Shown in pieces: positions 16,142-25,092 of a stretch of DNA of 54,356 nucleotides. The stretch spans positions 1 to 54,356 of the forward strand of contig JADFPP010000013.1 of NCBI GenBank assembly GCA_022562275.1, read 5' to 3'. The notes below the pieces were generated by a model, which searched no databases, had not been told where the DNA came from, and worked only from the letters and a program-made list of their open reading frames with translations. The first letter of the stretch is position 1. The number at the start of each line of letters is the position of its first letter. Origin of the DNA: Bacteroidota bacterium. Lineage in GTDB: Bacteria; Bacteroidota; Ignavibacteria; Ignavibacteriales; Ignavibacteriaceae. The position numbers and the translations under genes were made by a program.

Positions 16142-18067
16142 TTAACCAATAGTTACTTCAATTCCTTTTGCTGTCATAATATCAAGTACCAAGCGGTTTA
16201 TTACCAGTGCGCTAAATAAACTTGCCGCAATACCAATCATCAAAGTAAGAGCAAAGCCCTGAATAGGTCCTGTACCAAATTGGTAAAGAATTATACCTGT
16301 AAAAAATGTTGTAATGTTTGAATCTATAATAGCAGAATATGCTCTTGCAAAACCACTATCAATAGATGCTTTAATTGTTTTTCCGGTTGCCATTTCTTCT
16401 CTTATCCTCTCGAAGATAAGCACGTTGGCATCTACTGCCATACCGATTGTTAAAATAATTCCGGCAATACCTGGCAAAGTTAGTGTAGCTTTAAATCCGG
16501 CAAGTACACCAAGAATAAAAAGGATTGAAAAAACAAGAGCTGCCGCTGCAACTGTTCCGGATCTTTTGTAATAAAATATCATAAAGAGTACAACAAGCAC
16601 GTAACCGAGAACCACAGAACGAAATCCTTTTATTATGGAATCTTCACCCAGCGAAGGACCAACTGTTCTTTCTTCCAATATATCTACCGGTGCTGGCAGT
16701 GCGCCGGCTTTTAAAATGATCTCAAGCAATTTTGCTTCTTCCATATTAGCCATTCCTTCAATTTGGGAACGACCGCCTGTTATCTTGTTCCTCACTACAG
16801 GAGCTGAGAAAACAGATCCATCTAACATAATTGCAATCCGTTTACCAACATTGGCTCCGGTAATTCTTGCCCAATCTGTTGAACCTTCACTGTTCATTGT
16901 CATCGAAACAATCCATGCTGTTGTATTGGGGTCAATGTTTGCCTGAGCATCTGTAATAACGCCGCCTGTAAGTTCCGGTTTGTTGCTTACCAGATACATT
17001 TTGTAAAATTTTTGTCCATCTTCCTGTTCGATTGGTTTTGCAGAGAATACAAATTCAACATTGTTTGGAATAACTTTCCGTACTTCTGGTCTGCTTAACA
17101 TTAAAAGCAATTTATTTTTATCACTACCTTTTACATAAGCATCGGCGCTTCCGTCCTGAGCTAACCGAGCAATTGAGAAAAATGGATGCTCTTCTTCGGA
17201 AAAGTCCTGTGTATCGATATCTGAAAGATTTGTGTCCGAAGCCGCAGATGAAGTGTCGTTGACGGATACTGTTTCAGTACCTGTTGTATCGGTCTTATCG
17301 GTTCCGATAGTTTTAGCCAAAACAGCATCTATTTTTTGCATAACTGAGATTGTAAAATCAGATTCTTTCAATAATCTGAATTCAAGTAAAGCGGTTCCCT
17401 GCAACAACCGTTTTGCTTCTTCTTCTCTTGCAACGCCCGGCAGTTCAACAATTATTCTTCTGCTGCCCTGTCGTTGTATGGATGGCTCTGCTACACCGTA
17501 TTGATCAACTCTGTTTCGTATAATTTCGAGTGCACGGATTACAGCATCATCAGTATCTTCTTTTAGTCCGGAAAGAATTTCATCATCTTCCTGCCTGATA
17601 GTCCCAAAATATCGGCTGAATCTAATTCCTTTTTCAGTAAGTTTTCTGCCTAATATATCTACTACAGATTCATCAGAAACTGAAGCTTCTTCCTTTGCCT
17701 CTGCTAATATTTGTTTAAATATGTCATCCGGATTGTTTGCCAGCTTACCCAATAACTCCCCGGTGTTTACTTCAAGCACTACTCTCATACCACCCTGGAG
17801 GTCTAAACCGAGCTTAATCCGATTTTCACGATCTTTCAAAATATCCGGGTTAGCACTTAAAATACTATCCTCCACAACCCGAATCATTTTATTCAGTTGA
17901 TTGGTTGTCAATTCAGGATTAGAAGAGAGGAATTCTGATTTTTTTTCATCCAGAATTTTAGTAATATCCTTCGAGTTTTGATAGTCTATGTAGGTTGGGT
18001 ATAATAAATATAAAGCTAAAACAATAGCAGCTAATACCATTATAATTCGTACTCTGAATTCTTTCAT
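16142..18067 (-). CDS. secD: Protein translocase subunit SecD
   Basis: SecD is the partner of SecF in the export motor. The 641-residue protein has a membrane segment at about 7-24 and the motif GLDLQGGMRVVLEV near residue 107. A large outer P1 domain follows, then a C-terminal five-segment membrane domain with GMAVDANVLIFERIREE. Between about residues 250 and 285 is a low-complexity insert rich in Thr, Ser and Asp, which would be on the outer face and is not usual for SecD. The gene leads a two-gene secD-secF operon and lies 115 bases downstream of punA. Confidence 0.97.
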   Translation of the reverse strand: MKEFRVRIIMVLAAIVLALYLLYPTYIDYQNSKDITKILDEKKSEFLSSNPELTTNQLNKMIRVVEDSILSANPDILKDRENRIKLGLDLQGGMRVVLEVNTGELLGKLANNPDDIFKQILAEAKEEASVSDESVVDILGRKLTEKGIRFSRYFGTIRQEDDEILSGLKEDTDDAVIRALEIIRNRVDQYGVAEPSIQRQGSRRIIVELPGVAREEEAKRLLQGTALLEFRLLKESDFTISVMQKIDAVLAKTIGTDKTDTTGTETVSVNDTSSAASDTNLSDIDTQDFSEEEHPFFSIARLAQDGSADAYVKGSDKNKLLLMLSRPEVRKVIPNNVEFVFSAKPIEQEDGQKFYKMYLVSNKPELTGGVITDAQANIDPNTTAWIVSMTMNSEGSTDWARITGANVGKRIAIMLDGSVFSAPVVRNKITGGRSQIEGMANMEEAKLLEIILKAGALPAPVDILEERTVGPSLGEDSIIKGFRSVVLGYVLVVLFMIFYYKRSGTVAAAALVFSILFILGVLAGFKATLTLPGIAGIILTIGMAVDANVLIFERIREEMATGKTIKASIDSGFARAYSAIIDSNITTFFTGIILYQFGTGPIQGFALTLMIGIAASLFSALVINRLVLDIMTAKGIEVTIG

Positions 18068-18182
18068 TCTTTAACTTTTAGCTAAGTGAGGTTTAAAAAT
18101 AATTAACTAACAAAATTAGTGCTCTGGATTATGAATGTCAATAAATTGAGATATTAGCGGCAATCAAAATTTTCAAAGATAT

Positions 18183-19007
18183 TTAAATGAAAGAAATAGT
18201 TCTTTTTATCAGTCTTTCAAATTTACTCTTAACCATCTTTGCTGATTCGGTTACTTCTGCGTGTGACAGTTTAGTGTTAGAAATACCTGCTGCTAAATTT
18301 GTGATACAGGAAACTGATGATGCTTCCATTTTTAGTGATGCAGCAAATATTGCCTCGTGAACCGTCGACATACCCACTGCATCTCCGTTAAATTTATACA
18401 TCATATTTATTTCTGCCGGTGTTTCATAACTTGGTCCTTTGGAAAACCAATATGTTCCCTCCTGTAATAAAATATTTTCTTTAATAGATGCTTTTTTAAT
18501 AACGCTGTTTAATTGGGATGAGGGAAGATTAACGAATGCACTTTTTACATCATTTGCTGTCAATCCAATTAACTGTGTTAATTCCTTTTTAATGTCAATT
18601 CCGTTAAACGAGTATGCAAGCATCAGATCACCGGGAGAGTAATTCCTATTAATACCGCCGGCAGCATTTGTAAGAAGTATTTTGCTGCAGCCTAATTTAT
18701 GTGCGATGAATACAGGAAGAACACATTCATAAATTTTATAGCCCTCATAAAAATGAATTCTGCCCTTAAAGAGAAGCAGTTTTTTACTATCAGCCTCAGC
18801 AAAAATAATTTTACCGGAATGACCTGAAACTGTTGAAGGTGGATATCCCGGAAGGTCTTCGGTTGAGATTGATTTTTTAACATCTACAGTCGATGCAAAA
18901 TCCCCAAGCCCGCTGCCCAAAATGATAGTAAATTCAGGATTGAAAGGTTTTTCTTTATTTATATGTTCTAATAAATCTTTGTATTTGAATGAGAGATCAA
19001 TCTTCAT
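18183..19007 (-). CDS. punA: Purine nucleoside phosphorylase, trimeric class
   Basis: The enzyme splits purine nucleosides with phosphate to free base and ribose-1-phosphate. The 274-residue length and the motifs GSGLG, GHSGK, LTNAAGGI, YETPAEI and GDAVGMSTVHEAI identify the PNP/MTAP family, low-molecular-mass trimeric type. An asparagine-for-lysine level choice of base cannot be judged by eye. It is the last gene of a salvage run with nupC, tdk and cdd upstream, 48 bases after nupC. Start is ATG at 19007. Confidence 0.94.
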   Translation of the reverse strand: MKIDLSFKYKDLLEHINKEKPFNPEFTIILGSGLGDFASTVDVKKSISTEDLPGYPPSTVSGHSGKIIFAEADSKKLLLFKGRIHFYEGYKIYECVLPVFIAHKLGCSKILLTNAAGGINRNYSPGDLMLAYSFNGIDIKKELTQLIGLTANDVKSAFVNLPSSQLNSVIKKASIKENILLQEGTYWFSKGPSYETPAEINMMYKFNGDAVGMSTVHEAIFAASLKMEASSVSCITNLAAGISNTKLSHAEVTESAKMVKSKFERLIKRTISFI

Positions 19008-19055
19008 TTACTTATTATGTAAGCTCTAAAAAATTGATGTGTATGAAATAATGTA

Positions 19056-20417
19056 TTAGTTGCCAATGTATAATAAACCAGCTAAAGTAGCAGTCATTAA
19101 AGTTGCCATCGATCCGCCAATAACTGCTCTAATACCCAAGCTAGCAATTTCTGATTTTCGGCTGGGAGCCAAGGGTCCTAATCCGCCAATTTGTATTCCG
19201 ATTGAGCTGAAATTTGCAAATCCGCATAAAGCGTAAGTTAACATTATAATAGTTTTTTCGTTTAATATTTTTCCGGCTTCAATCAATATTCCCATATCCG
19301 AATAAGCAACAAATTCATTAATTACTATTTTTGTTCCGAACAAACTTCCAAAGCTCAGGGCGTCTTCCCACGGCACACCGATTCCAAAAGCAACAAACTG
19401 AAATATCCAGCCAAGCATTAGCTGAAAGCTTAGTGATTCTCCGTAATTTGCTTTTAGAGATTCATTCCAATTAAAAAGATCACCTATAAAATTCAAACCA
19501 TAGTTAAACATTGCGATTAATGCAATAAACACCAAAAGCATTGCACCGACATTTAATGCAAGTTTCAAACCTTCGCTTGCACCATTAGCTGCAGCTTCAA
19601 TAACATTCTCTGCACTTTTTTCTACATCAATTTTTACTGTGCCTTTTGTTACCGGCTCTTTTGTTTCGGGGAAAAGAATTTTTGAAATAACAATTGCAGC
19701 CGGTGCCGCCATTATACTTGCACCAAGTAATTGTGTCGCAAAAATATGCTGCGCATCTATAAGCGGAATTCCGTGCTTTATTGAATAAGCCGTACCTAAA
19801 ATCTGAATATAGGCTGCCATTACTCCGCCCGCAATGGTTGCCATACCTCCAACCATTATAGTAAGTATTTCACTTCTGGTCATATCTTTAAGATAAGGTC
19901 TTATCATCAAGGGTGCTTCGGTTTGCCCCACAAATATATTTGCCGAGGTTGAGAGTGATTCAGCACCGCTTGTACCTAAAAATTTTGCCATTATCCATGC
20001 CATACCTTTAACTACCGTTTGCATAAAACCCAGATAATAAAGGATGGACATTAAACTTGCAAAAAATATTATTGTAGGTAAAACCTGGAAGGCAAAGAAA
20101 AAACCTAAACTTCCATCCGCGCCCGGAGGTTTGGCAAGATCTCCAAATACAAACGATGCACCCTCCGTTGTGAAGTTAAGGATAATAACAAAGAAGCCGC
20201 TAACCCATGTAAAAAAATCTTTTGGCCAGCCAAATGGAACAAAAAAACTTCTTAGCTCTTCACTTCGCAGAATGAAAACTGCAAAAATAAATTGCAGTCC
20301 TAATCCTGTAAACACAAGTTTCCAGTTTATTTTCTTTTTGTTATTTGACAGGAGAAATGCGATTCCAATTAAAACAAGTATTCCGATAAATCCTCTGAAG
20401 ATTGAATTTATATCCAT
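19056..20417 (-). CDS. nupC: Concentrative nucleoside transporter, NupC/CNT family
   Basis: This inner-membrane protein imports nucleosides with sodium or protons and supplies the enzymes encoded beside it. It has 453 residues and about ten membrane segments. Recognition motifs of the CNT family are visible: NIFVGQTEAPLMIRPYL near residue 160, GGMATIAGGVMAAYI, and INEFVAYSDMG followed by CGFANFSSIGIQIGGLGPLAPSR cut across two helices. A stretch of about 60 residues between membrane parts (KEPVTKGTVKIDVEKSAENV) is typical. The stop of tdk lies 9 bases upstream, so the two genes are co-transcribed. Confidence 0.96.
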   Translation of the reverse strand: MDINSIFRGFIGILVLIGIAFLLSNNKKKINWKLVFTGLGLQFIFAVFILRSEELRSFFVPFGWPKDFFTWVSGFFVIILNFTTEGASFVFGDLAKPPGADGSLGFFFAFQVLPTIIFFASLMSILYYLGFMQTVVKGMAWIMAKFLGTSGAESLSTSANIFVGQTEAPLMIRPYLKDMTRSEILTIMVGGMATIAGGVMAAYIQILGTAYSIKHGIPLIDAQHIFATQLLGASIMAAPAAIVISKILFPETKEPVTKGTVKIDVEKSAENVIEAAANGASEGLKLALNVGAMLLVFIALIAMFNYGLNFIGDLFNWNESLKANYGESLSFQLMLGWIFQFVAFGIGVPWEDALSFGSLFGTKIVINEFVAYSDMGILIEAGKILNEKTIIMLTYALCGFANFSSIGIQIGGLGPLAPSRKSEIASLGIRAVIGGSMATLMTATLAGLLYIGN

Positions 20418-20426
20418 AAGAAATCT

Positions 20427-21005
20427 CTAAACTTCCTCAGGAATGTAATGACATTTTCTGCATCTTGCTTCGTAGATATCTGCGGCGCCTACAATCACTC
20501 TTTCTGATGACTTAGTTTTACGCTGTGTTCTATCTGCAGGGTTTCCGCATTCAACACATATTGCCAATGATTTAGTTATATATTCTGCAATTGAAAGTAA
20601 TCGCGGCATAGGTTCAAAGGGGATACCACGGTAATCCTGATCTAATCCAACAACAATTACTCTTTTACCTTTATCCGCAAGTTCATTACAAATATCTACT
20701 ATTTCATCCGAGAAAAACTGTGCCTCATCTATACCAATTACCTGTGAGTCTTCGGTTAGTTTTAACACATCTTTTATATCTTTTATTTGTATGGAAGGAA
20801 GAGATTGGTCGTTGTGTGAAACAATTGAACTTTCAGAATAACGTGTATCAATTAAAGGTTTGAATATTTTTACTTTTTGTTTAGCTATTTGTGCTCTTCT
20901 TAAACGCCGGATAAGTTCCTCTGTTTTTCCGCTGAACATACAACCCGTTATCACTTCAATCCAACCTGTATCTTTAGGTAATAAATGTGGTGCCGAATCA
21001 ATCAT
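20427..21005 (-). CDS. tdk: Thymidine kinase, type II
   Basis: Thymidine kinase makes dTMP from thymidine and ATP. The 192-residue protein has the P-loop GCMFSGKTEELIRR at about residues 21-34, the catalytic region VIGIDEAQFF with the glutamate base, and a lasso-type substrate loop. The zinc site is formed by CVECGNPADRT and CRKCHYIPEE, so all four ligand positions are present. It sits in the nucleoside salvage run directly upstream of nupC. Start is ATG at 21005; a stretch of heptamer repeats separates it from cdd. Confidence 0.97.
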   Translation of the reverse strand: MIDSAPHLLPKDTGWIEVITGCMFSGKTEELIRRLRRAQIAKQKVKIFKPLIDTRYSESSIVSHNDQSLPSIQIKDIKDVLKLTEDSQVIGIDEAQFFSDEIVDICNELADKGKRVIVVGLDQDYRGIPFEPMPRLLSIAEYITKSLAICVECGNPADRTQRKTKSSERVIVGAADIYEARCRKCHYIPEEV

Positions 21006-21010
21006 AGTTT

Positions 21011-21047
21011 ATAATGTAGAATGTAGAATGTAGAATTTAGAATGATG
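21011..21047. repeat. Heptamer tandem repeat between cdd and tdk
   Basis: Five near-identical seven-base units follow one another (three AATGTAG, then AATTTAG, then a partial AATGATG). They lie in the 51-base gap between the cdd stop and the tdk start, so they are within the transcript and overlap the position where the tdk ribosome site should be. Confidence 0.75.
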
Positions 21048-21056
21048 ATTTAATTT

Positions 21057-21449
21057 TTATTTAAGATCTTTATCACTAAAAGCAAACGGCAGCAGTTCCG
21101 ATGTTTTCATCACTTTGGTTTCATTTTTACTGTTAACCAGAATAACATCAATATCACCGCAAAGGTCGCTTATTACTTGCCTGCAGGCACCGCAGGGAGA
21201 AATTAATCTTTCTGTATCACCGGCAACCGCAAGCGCCTTAAATTTTCTTTCACCTTCGGATATAGCTTTAAATATCGCAGTTCTTTCAGCACAAATTGTT
21301 AGACTGTAAGAACTCGATTCGATGTTGCAGCCGGTATAGATTTTATCATCTTTTGTTAAAAGAGCTGCGCCGACAAAAAAGTTAGAATAGGTTGGTAGAG
21401 CATTCGATTTAGCTTCTACAGCTTTTGATACAAGTAATTTATAATCCAT
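21057..21449 (-). CDS. cdd: Cytidine deaminase
   Basis: The enzyme converts cytidine and deoxycytidine to uridine and deoxyuridine. The 130-residue length fits the homotetrameric class. The zinc site is complete: CNIES followed by ICAERTAIFKAI (the glutamate is the proton shuttle) and SPCGACRQVISDL with the two ligand cysteines. It leads the nucleoside salvage run on the minus strand. Start is ATG at 21449. Confidence 0.96.
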   Translation of the reverse strand: MDYKLLVSKAVEAKSNALPTYSNFFVGAALLTKDDKIYTGCNIESSSYSLTICAERTAIFKAISEGERKFKALAVAGDTERLISPCGACRQVISDLCGDIDVILVNSKNETKVMKTSELLPFAFSDKDLK

Positions 21450-21531
21450 TCAAATCCAGTTTTGTTAAACAGAAAATAATCATTTAATATCGATTTAAGA
21501 AATTATACCTTGCCCAATAATACAATGATTG

Positions 21532-22356
21532 TCATTTTTTAACTAATACAAAATAAAAAGTTGGAGTGATAAATTTATTAGCAAATCCGGTTTTATCATT
21601 AGCAATTTTTATAATAATTTTATTGAGCTTTAGCCCGTTGGCGATCTTTAACAGAATAAGATGGAAATTACTCCACAAAATTCCTTTGTTTCCCTTGAAT
21701 AATTCATTAACAGAATGTGATGTAAATAAGTGTACATTAAAAAATTTATAAAATAGATTTAATATTTTTTTAAGTGATAGTAATTCAGCAATATCTTTTC
21801 TATTTACTTCGGATTTTCTAAAATATTTTAAAAAATATTTTTTTGTTTGTTGTCTCTTAAAAAGTGAAACGAACGGGGCTCCCCAATGCGGATCCGCAAT
21901 GAAATTAATAAATGAATACTTATTGGGTGTGCTGAGATAGATTATACCCCCATCACTTAAAATCTTATTAAGATTATTTATTACTCTTTCTAAATTGTTC
22001 AGATGTTCAATCACATCCTGAAGAATTATTATATCAAATGATTTTTCCTTAAACGGCATGAACAATGCATCCCCGCATATCACTGCATTCTTACAATCAG
22101 ATCCCGCATATCTGTGCAGCCGTATTTTACTTATATCAAAACTTACAACCTCATTATTTTCTGATAGAACAGCAGATGTTCCTCCTTCACCGGAGCCGAG
22201 ATCGAGAATTCTTAATTTTTTGCATGCGGAAAAATTAGTAATAACGGATTTAACAAATTTTCCCCGATCAATAGAAATATCTCTTGCATATTTCCACTTT
22301 TTATAATTGGGATGATCCTTGTTTAACCATGGAATTTGCTCCTGTGTTATATCCAT
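21532..22356 (-). CDS. Class I SAM-dependent methyltransferase
   Basis: The 274-residue protein has the Rossmann methyltransferase core at about residues 45-160. Motif I is ILDLGSGEGGTSAVL, the acidic strand end is VVSFDIS, and motif IV/post-motif reads IIILQDVIEHLNN. The pattern is close to UbiE/Methyltransf_11 enzymes. The C-terminal 100 residues are basic and hydrophobic, which suggests membrane contact. It overlaps the glycosyltransferase gene by 10 bases, so a role in modifying a lipid or glycan is likely. The substrate cannot be told from sequence. Confidence 0.87.
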   Translation of the reverse strand: MDITQEQIPWLNKDHPNYKKWKYARDISIDRGKFVKSVITNFSACKKLRILDLGSGEGGTSAVLSENNEVVSFDISKIRLHRYAGSDCKNAVICGDALFMPFKEKSFDIIILQDVIEHLNNLERVINNLNKILSDGGIIYLSTPNKYSFINFIADPHWGAPFVSLFKRQQTKKYFLKYFRKSEVNRKDIAELLSLKKILNLFYKFFNVHLFTSHSVNELFKGNKGILWSNFHLILLKIANGLKLNKIIIKIANDKTGFANKFITPTFYFVLVKK

Positions 22357-23447
22357 TCAATCTTCCCGGATTTTGCATTGAAAAAGTGAATTATAATAAA
22401 CATCTCGTAAAGAAATTGTAAATAAATAACCTCAGCAATCTTAAACTTATAACCGAGTTTTTTCTGATAAGTAAGAACAGTTATTAAATCGAAAGTAAGT
22501 TTAAATACAAATGGAAGAATGAAAAACAAATTAATAAACATTAATAGGGTTGATAATATAAACGCTATATTAAACAAATGCCATAAAGCAAGAAACATTT
22601 TCTGTTTGAATAAATAATGAAAAGATGATTGAGTATGTCTCGCTCTCTGAGACAGATAATCCTTGAATGTATCTTTTGTTTCTGAATAAACAAATGAGTC
22701 TTGTGCCATAAATGTACATACTTTTAACTTATTCTTAACTGCTTCACGAAGCAGCAAGTCGTCGTCTCCGCTTATAGTATCTGTTGTGTTTTTATAACCG
22801 CTTATCTTTTCAAATGCGCTTTTCTTAAAACCAAAATTTCTTGCTGACGCAGTATAGGCAAATCCCAGGTTTGCGGCAGAAATTGCCAGCAGTGAATTTT
22901 TGAAATTTTCATAACAAACAACTTTGTTTACAATATTTCCTTTTTGAATAAAAGGTGCATTACCAAAAATAAAATCACATTCGCAGTTAAATTTTTCTGA
23001 AGCAATTAGTAACCATTCTTTTTCCGGAGTACAGTCTGCATCGGTTATCAATATAAAAGGATGCTTTGCTAATGAAATACCATAATCGAGCACACCTCGT
23101 TTACCTTCGTACTTTTTATTTTTTGCACAAACAACCGAAAAGTTGTTCAGGCTGGAAATTAATTCTTCAGCTATTTGAAAGGTATCATCATTGGAATTAT
23201 CATCAACAATTATTGTCTCATAATCATTTTTTGAATAATTAAAATTTTTAAGAGCTGAAATTAATTTAGCCAGATTATCGGCTTCATTTTTGGCAGCTAC
23301 GATGATTGAAATCTTAACAGGGTCATTCGGACCAATACAATCAGGCAGAACTAAATTAGAGGAATCAAAATTAAGTTTTGAAATAATCGTATAATAAATA
23401 ATGGTGTATACAATTACGCTTATGAATATAGTCACTTCTATTGTCAT
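22347..23447 (-). CDS. Membrane-bound family 2 glycosyltransferase
   Basis: A membrane anchor at about residues 3-22 is followed by a GT2 catalytic domain. It starts at KISIIVAAKNEADNL and has the nucleotide-sugar aspartates at IVDDNSNDDT and ITDADC. The acceptor-side motif is SGDDDLLLREAV and a QRARHTQ element resembles the QxxRW of processive enzymes. Two or three hydrophobic segments follow near residues 285-350. It would add sugars at the cytoplasmic face of the inner membrane. ATG at 23447 was chosen; GTG two codons upstream is an alternative. The methyltransferase gene follows with a 10-base overlap. Confidence 0.9.
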   Translation of the reverse strand: MTIEVTIFISVIVYTIIYYTIISKLNFDSSNLVLPDCIGPNDPVKISIIVAAKNEADNLAKLISALKNFNYSKNDYETIIVDDNSNDDTFQIAEELISSLNNFSVVCAKNKKYEGKRGVLDYGISLAKHPFILITDADCTPEKEWLLIASEKFNCECDFIFGNAPFIQKGNIVNKVVCYENFKNSLLAISAANLGFAYTASARNFGFKKSAFEKISGYKNTTDTISGDDDLLLREAVKNKLKVCTFMAQDSFVYSETKDTFKDYLSQRARHTQSSFHYLFKQKMFLALWHLFNIAFILSTLLMFINLFFILPFVFKLTFDLITVLTYQKKLGYKFKIAEVIYLQFLYEMFIIIHFFNAKSGKIEWI

Positions 23448-23831
23448 TAACACATAAAGTGGTATTATTTTAAGATATTATAAAGAAAGAAATTTGACGG
23501 AATAAAATAAATATTTTATTTGAATTTACTTTTTTTATTTAAATAATTTATTATCTTTTATTTAACTAATTGATTTCTTAATCATTTTATCAAAGAAAAG
23601 TCAAAGTTGAAAAGATTATTACTCTTTCTAAATCCCACTGCATTTTGTTATAAGTTTTCTCAGGTTAGAGTAATTTTATTATTTAATCTCTATAATTATA
23701 CTTAAATTAATTCAGATTGTATGATTGCGTAAGAATTTCCTGCTTGTGAGGAAACTAGTTTCTGTATATGCAAATTGTTACAAAGCAAATAATTTTAACT
23801 GACTAATTTATCTAATAAAAAAGGAGACATA
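23448..23831. other. 384-base intergenic region, no gene seen
   Basis: This divergent region between the glycosyltransferase and the first type IX cargo gene is very AT-rich. Two overlapping small inverted repeats (TTTCCT at 23736-23741 with AGGAAA at 23749-23754, and GAAACTAGTTTC at 23751-23762) could form alternative stems in the leader of the cargo gene. The strong ribosome site AAGGAG is at 23821-23826. No promoter could be assigned with confidence. Confidence 0.5.
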
Positions 23832-25082
23832 ATGAAGCAGCAATACCTTTTTCGGCTAACTGTACTACCATTCTTAATTTTTTTATTATCATTAATAACA
23901 CTAGACACTTTTGCACAAACTCAGGATAAAATTTACACCACAGAAGAAACGACGATCTCTGGCGGTGCAGAGTTTAACATCATGCTCCAGGAAGCCATCC
24001 GTAACGGGAATGTTGATAAATTTATCTATTCAGGTAATTTTACTTCACCAACACCTAATTCACTAAATACAGTAACCACCTTCGATGGGTTTGACTACGA
24101 TGATAATCCAATATTCAATGGTGGAATCAGCTTTATCCCTCCGGACCCAAGCGGTGTTGGGGGTTTGGATAGGGTTATTGCTGTCGTCAATACAATGATT
24201 GAATGTCGGGATACAACGGGTATTTTACTTTGGCAGGATGATCTTGCAGGATTTTTTACTTCTCTTACTCCTACAACTTTTACATTCGATCCTAAAGTGA
24301 TTTACGATCAGTATGAAAATCGTTTTGTAGTTGTAGATTTGGAAATATTCGAAGTTGCATCGGGCACGGACCCAGGCAACATATCTCGAATTTTCTTGGC
24401 GGTTTCCAAAACCAGTACACCGGCAACCGCTACCAGTACAGATTGGTGGTATACTGCTATTGATGCTAAAGAAGTTATCGGTGGGGCAGATCATTGGGCG
24501 GATTATCCAGGTTTCGCGATTGATGAGGAGGCTGTTTATGTAACTGCTAATATGTTTTCTCATGTTGATGGTATTTTTGGTGGAACGAGACTATGGATTA
24601 TTGATAAAGGTGTGGCAGGTGGATTTTATGGAGGAGGTGCAGCAACAGTAACTGGTGGGTGGGACTTCCCTGGCTTAACAGGTGGATCTGCCGGGACACA
24701 TCAACCTGCTCATGTTTTTGGTTCAACTGGAGTAGCTACAGGAGTTGGAACTTTTCTTGTTAAGTATAGTGGATTAACGACGGGAGGACCAGGCGGCACA
24801 GAAGCAATTCAAGTAATACGAGTAGATGATCCATTAGGATCACCAACATTTGTTGGCCCTGAATTTGTTTCAATGGGAGATATAGAAGATTTAGGCGGGG
24901 TCTTTGGATTTCCTGCATTACCTGATGCACCGCAGTTAGGTTCCGGAACTGAAATTGAAGTAAATGACAGACGAACTTTACATGCCGTATGGAGAAACAA
25001 TTCCCTTTGGTTGACAACTACTATAAATCCAAATTCCGGTCCAGGTATTAGGACAAACAACTGCTCACTGGGTTCAGCTTAA
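23832..25082 (+). CDS. Type IX cargo protein, 5' part of a frameshifted gene
   Basis: A signal peptide is clear (basic start, hydrophobic core ending LDTFAQ near residue 29), and AAGGAG sits five bases before the ATG. The mature part has repeated Gly/Thr/Asp-rich beta-like stretches (GGISFIPPDPSGVGGLDRVIAVVNT, cut here, and ENRFVVVDLEIFEVASG). It looks like an exported beta-propeller-like surface protein of the kind common in this group; I cannot name its activity. The frame ends at 25082 after residues that do not fit. Dropping one base near 25048 restores a frame continuing directly into the next entry (GIGQTTAHWV), so both entries are one gene of about 745 codons. Confidence 0.85.
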   Translation: MKQQYLFRLTVLPFLIFLLSLITLDTFAQTQDKIYTTEETTISGGAEFNIMLQEAIRNGNVDKFIYSGNFTSPTPNSLNTVTTFDGFDYDDNPIFNGGISFIPPDPSGVGGLDRVIAVVNTMIECRDTTGILLWQDDLAGFFTSLTPTTFTFDPKVIYDQYENRFVVVDLEIFEVASGTDPGNISRIFLAVSKTSTPATATSTDWWYTAIDAKEVIGGADHWADYPGFAIDEEAVYVTANMFSHVDGIFGGTRLWIIDKGVAGGFYGGGAATVTGGWDFPGLTGGSAGTHQPAHVFGSTGVATGVGTFLVKYSGLTTGGPGGTEAIQVIRVDDPLGSPTFVGPEFVSMGDIEDLGGVFGFPALPDAPQLGSGTEIEVNDRRTLHAVWRNNSLWLTTTINPNSGPGIRTNNCSLGSA

Positions 25083-25092
25083 TACAACAACT

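Noticed and set aside
21011-21047. CRISPR repeat
   Set aside because: The units are seven bases long and contiguous, with no spacers.
23736-23762. Attenuator in the leader of the first cargo gene
   Set aside because: The stems are only six pairs, no leader peptide or T-run is present, and the region is so AT-rich that such pairings are expected by chance.
25041-25092. Programmed ribosomal frameshift
   Set aside because: No slippery heptamer, pseudoknot or internal Shine-Dalgarno sequence is visible; a mutation or sequencing error is simpler.
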